Assembly: GCA_938083405.1 (NCBI GenBank)
Contig: CALKCV010000294.1
Coordinates: 1 to 6,517 of the forward strand
From: an uncultured Microcoleaceae cyanobacterium
GTDB taxonomy: Bacteria > Cyanobacteriota > Cyanobacteriia > Cyanobacteriales > Microcoleaceae
Length of the DNA stretch: 6,517 nt
Direction: 5' to 3'
Below, in pieces: positions 5,576 through 6,517 of this stretch. Position 1 is the first letter of the stretch. Each line of letters starts with the position of its first letter. The notes under the pieces were generated by a model. It had not been told where the DNA came from. It saw only the letters and a list, made by a program, of their open reading frames with translations, and ran no database searches. The position numbers were made by a program, and so were the translations under genes.

Positions 5576-6412
5576 ATGGTCATTTGGCAAGCCGATTTTT
5601 ATCGACGTCCCTTGAGGGACAAAAACGACCGACAGTTATGGGAGTTGGCGATCTGCGACTCCACGGGCAGCTTTCAATACATCGCCCTTTGCCCCCAGTC
5701 CGAGGCGAAGATAAGTTGGTTAATTAGTCAATTAGAGCGGGCGGCGGGAGATCGGCAGAAGTTGCCCGAGGCGATCGGCGTATTTCGGCCCCAGTCTTTG
5801 AGTTTAATAGAGGAGGCGGGTAAGTCTCTGGGGATAAAAGTTGAAGCGACGAGGCGAGTGGAGGCATTAAAAAAACTATTGCGCGATAGAGAGCAAGAAT
5901 ATCCTGAAATGGAAGGCTATACCGCAGAGACTTACGATATTTTAGCCGTAGAGTCTGCGCCACCGATACCCTTGCCGGAAAATCTTTGGGGCGATCGCTG
6001 GCGCTTGGGGGCGTTGGAGGCGGGGATGCTGGTAGAGGCTTTTGGCGATCGCCCCATACCGATTTTAGAAATGCCCGAATTTTTGCTACCATTAAATTTA
6101 GGGTTGGCTTCTACTTTGCCCATACCGGGAGTAATAATAGATGGAGGAAGGCGATCTATGACCTTAGGAAGATGGCTGGAAGAGGCGCGACCTTTTAATA
6201 TTAAATATATTACCGGGCAACCCGATGGCTTAATCTTAGAAGCGGGATTAAACGAGCGGTGGGTATTGGCTACTTTTGAGGATAAAGAAGTTTCAGAAGC
6301 GGGAAAAATATACGAACAAAGAAAAAAGCAAAGTAAGGGGTTGCATTTTTTATTAGTACAACCGGACGATTCAGGAATGACTTATAGCGGTTTTTGGCTG
6401 TTAAAAAGTTAG
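5576..6412 (+). CDS. Tab2/Atab2-family RNA-binding protein (DUF1092)
   Basis: The 278-residue protein has the family's N-terminal WQADFYRRPL (4-13) and C-terminal SGFWLLK (271-277). Between them is the conserved block ILEMPEFLLPLNLGL (163-177), then LPIPGVIIDGGRRSMTLGRW (181-200) and FNIKYITGQPDGLILEAGLN (207-226). Known members are Chlamydomonas Tab2, which binds the psaB 5' leader and is needed for its translation, and Arabidopsis ATAB2, needed for photosystem I and II protein synthesis. The cyanobacterial role is therefore inferred to be cytosolic RNA binding linked to photosystem gene expression; RNA targets here are unknown. There is no signal peptide or membrane segment. Length is normal for cyanobacterial members, and the start fits because the signature begins at residue 4. 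An AAGGA lies 22 nt before the ATG, too far to be a normal ribosome site. The gene has its own promoter in the gap shared with avtA and carries two HIP1 sites (5991, 6045). Confidence 0.92.
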   Translation: MVIWQADFYRRPLRDKNDRQLWELAICDSTGSFQYIALCPQSEAKISWLISQLERAAGDRQKLPEAIGVFRPQSLSLIEEAGKSLGIKVEATRRVEALKKLLRDREQEYPEMEGYTAETYDILAVESAPPIPLPENLWGDRWRLGALEAGMLVEAFGDRPIPILEMPEFLLPLNLGLASTLPIPGVIIDGGRRSMTLGRWLEEARPFNIKYITGQPDGLILEAGLNERWVLATFEDKEVSEAGKIYEQRKKQSKGLHFLLVQPDDSGMTYSGFWLLKS

Positions 6413-6413
6413 T

Positions 6414-6517
6414 AGCAATCCTTCGTAGCAATCGCAAACCGCGATTAAAAAAACGTTAAAAATCGCTATAAGCGATTGCTACGAACTCTGGGTAAATCGC
6501 AATCCTTGGTAGTAATC
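6414..6517. repeat. Palindromic repeat element downstream of the Tab2-family gene
   Basis: A perfect 14-bp inverted repeat, TTCGTAGCAATCGC (6422-6435) with GCGATTGCTACGAA (6472-6485), encloses 36 bp. The right arm also belongs to a smaller perfect 7-bp hairpin (6461-6467 with 6471-6477, 3-nt loop), so two structures compete. The segment 6461-6485 matches the 4067-4090 repeat apart from one inserted base and one substitution. The 19-bp segment 6415-6433 recurs with two mismatches at 6499-6517, at the window edge, so the element probably continues. It starts immediately after the Tab2 stop codon and may act as its 3'-end structure. Confidence 0.82.

Noticed and set aside
5724..6092. 122-codon antisense ORF opposite the Tab2-family gene
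   Set aside because: It is Pro/Ser-rich with no family motif and is explained by codon bias of the real gene on the plus strand.

Overview
The window reads as chromosomal DNA from a filamentous-type cyanobacterium, by inference. The evidence is eight copies of the cyanobacterial HIP1 palindrome GCGATCGC, three arrays of an AT-rich heptamer and one TTGTYAG heptamer array of the short tandemly repeated (STRR) kind, a Tab2/Atab2-family gene (a family of oxygenic phototrophs), and a jelly-roll protein of a type common in cyanobacteria. I cannot name the species from the sequence.

Layout, left to right. A GH57 glycoside hydrolase gene (13-1281, minus) ends inside an AT-rich heptamer array. A 107-bp gap holding a second array, in the opposite orientation, separates it from a small gene for a jelly-roll protein (1389-1958, minus). 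A 374-bp divergent gap (1959-2332) rich in inverted repeats follows. Then comes a CHASE3-type chemoreceptor-like gene (2333-3775, plus). A 368-bp convergent gap (3776-4143) is packed with four different small repeats. Next is avtA, a valine-pyruvate transaminase gene (4144-5397, minus), divergent from a Tab2/Atab2-family RNA-binding protein gene (5576-6412, plus). The gap between them carries a near-consensus sigma70-type promoter for the Tab2 gene. The window closes in a palindromic repeat related to the one in the convergent gap.

The five genes form no obvious single pathway: alpha-glucan metabolism, an unknown jelly-roll protein, signal transduction, alanine/valine metabolism, and RNA binding probably linked to photosystem protein synthesis. 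No transposase, phage gene, toxin-antitoxin pair, CRISPR array, tRNA or rRNA is visible, and I found no convincing undescribed multi-gene system. The most interesting parts are non-coding: the inverted-repeat-rich gap upstream of the receptor gene, the repeat island between the two convergent genes, and repeats that reach into gene ends.
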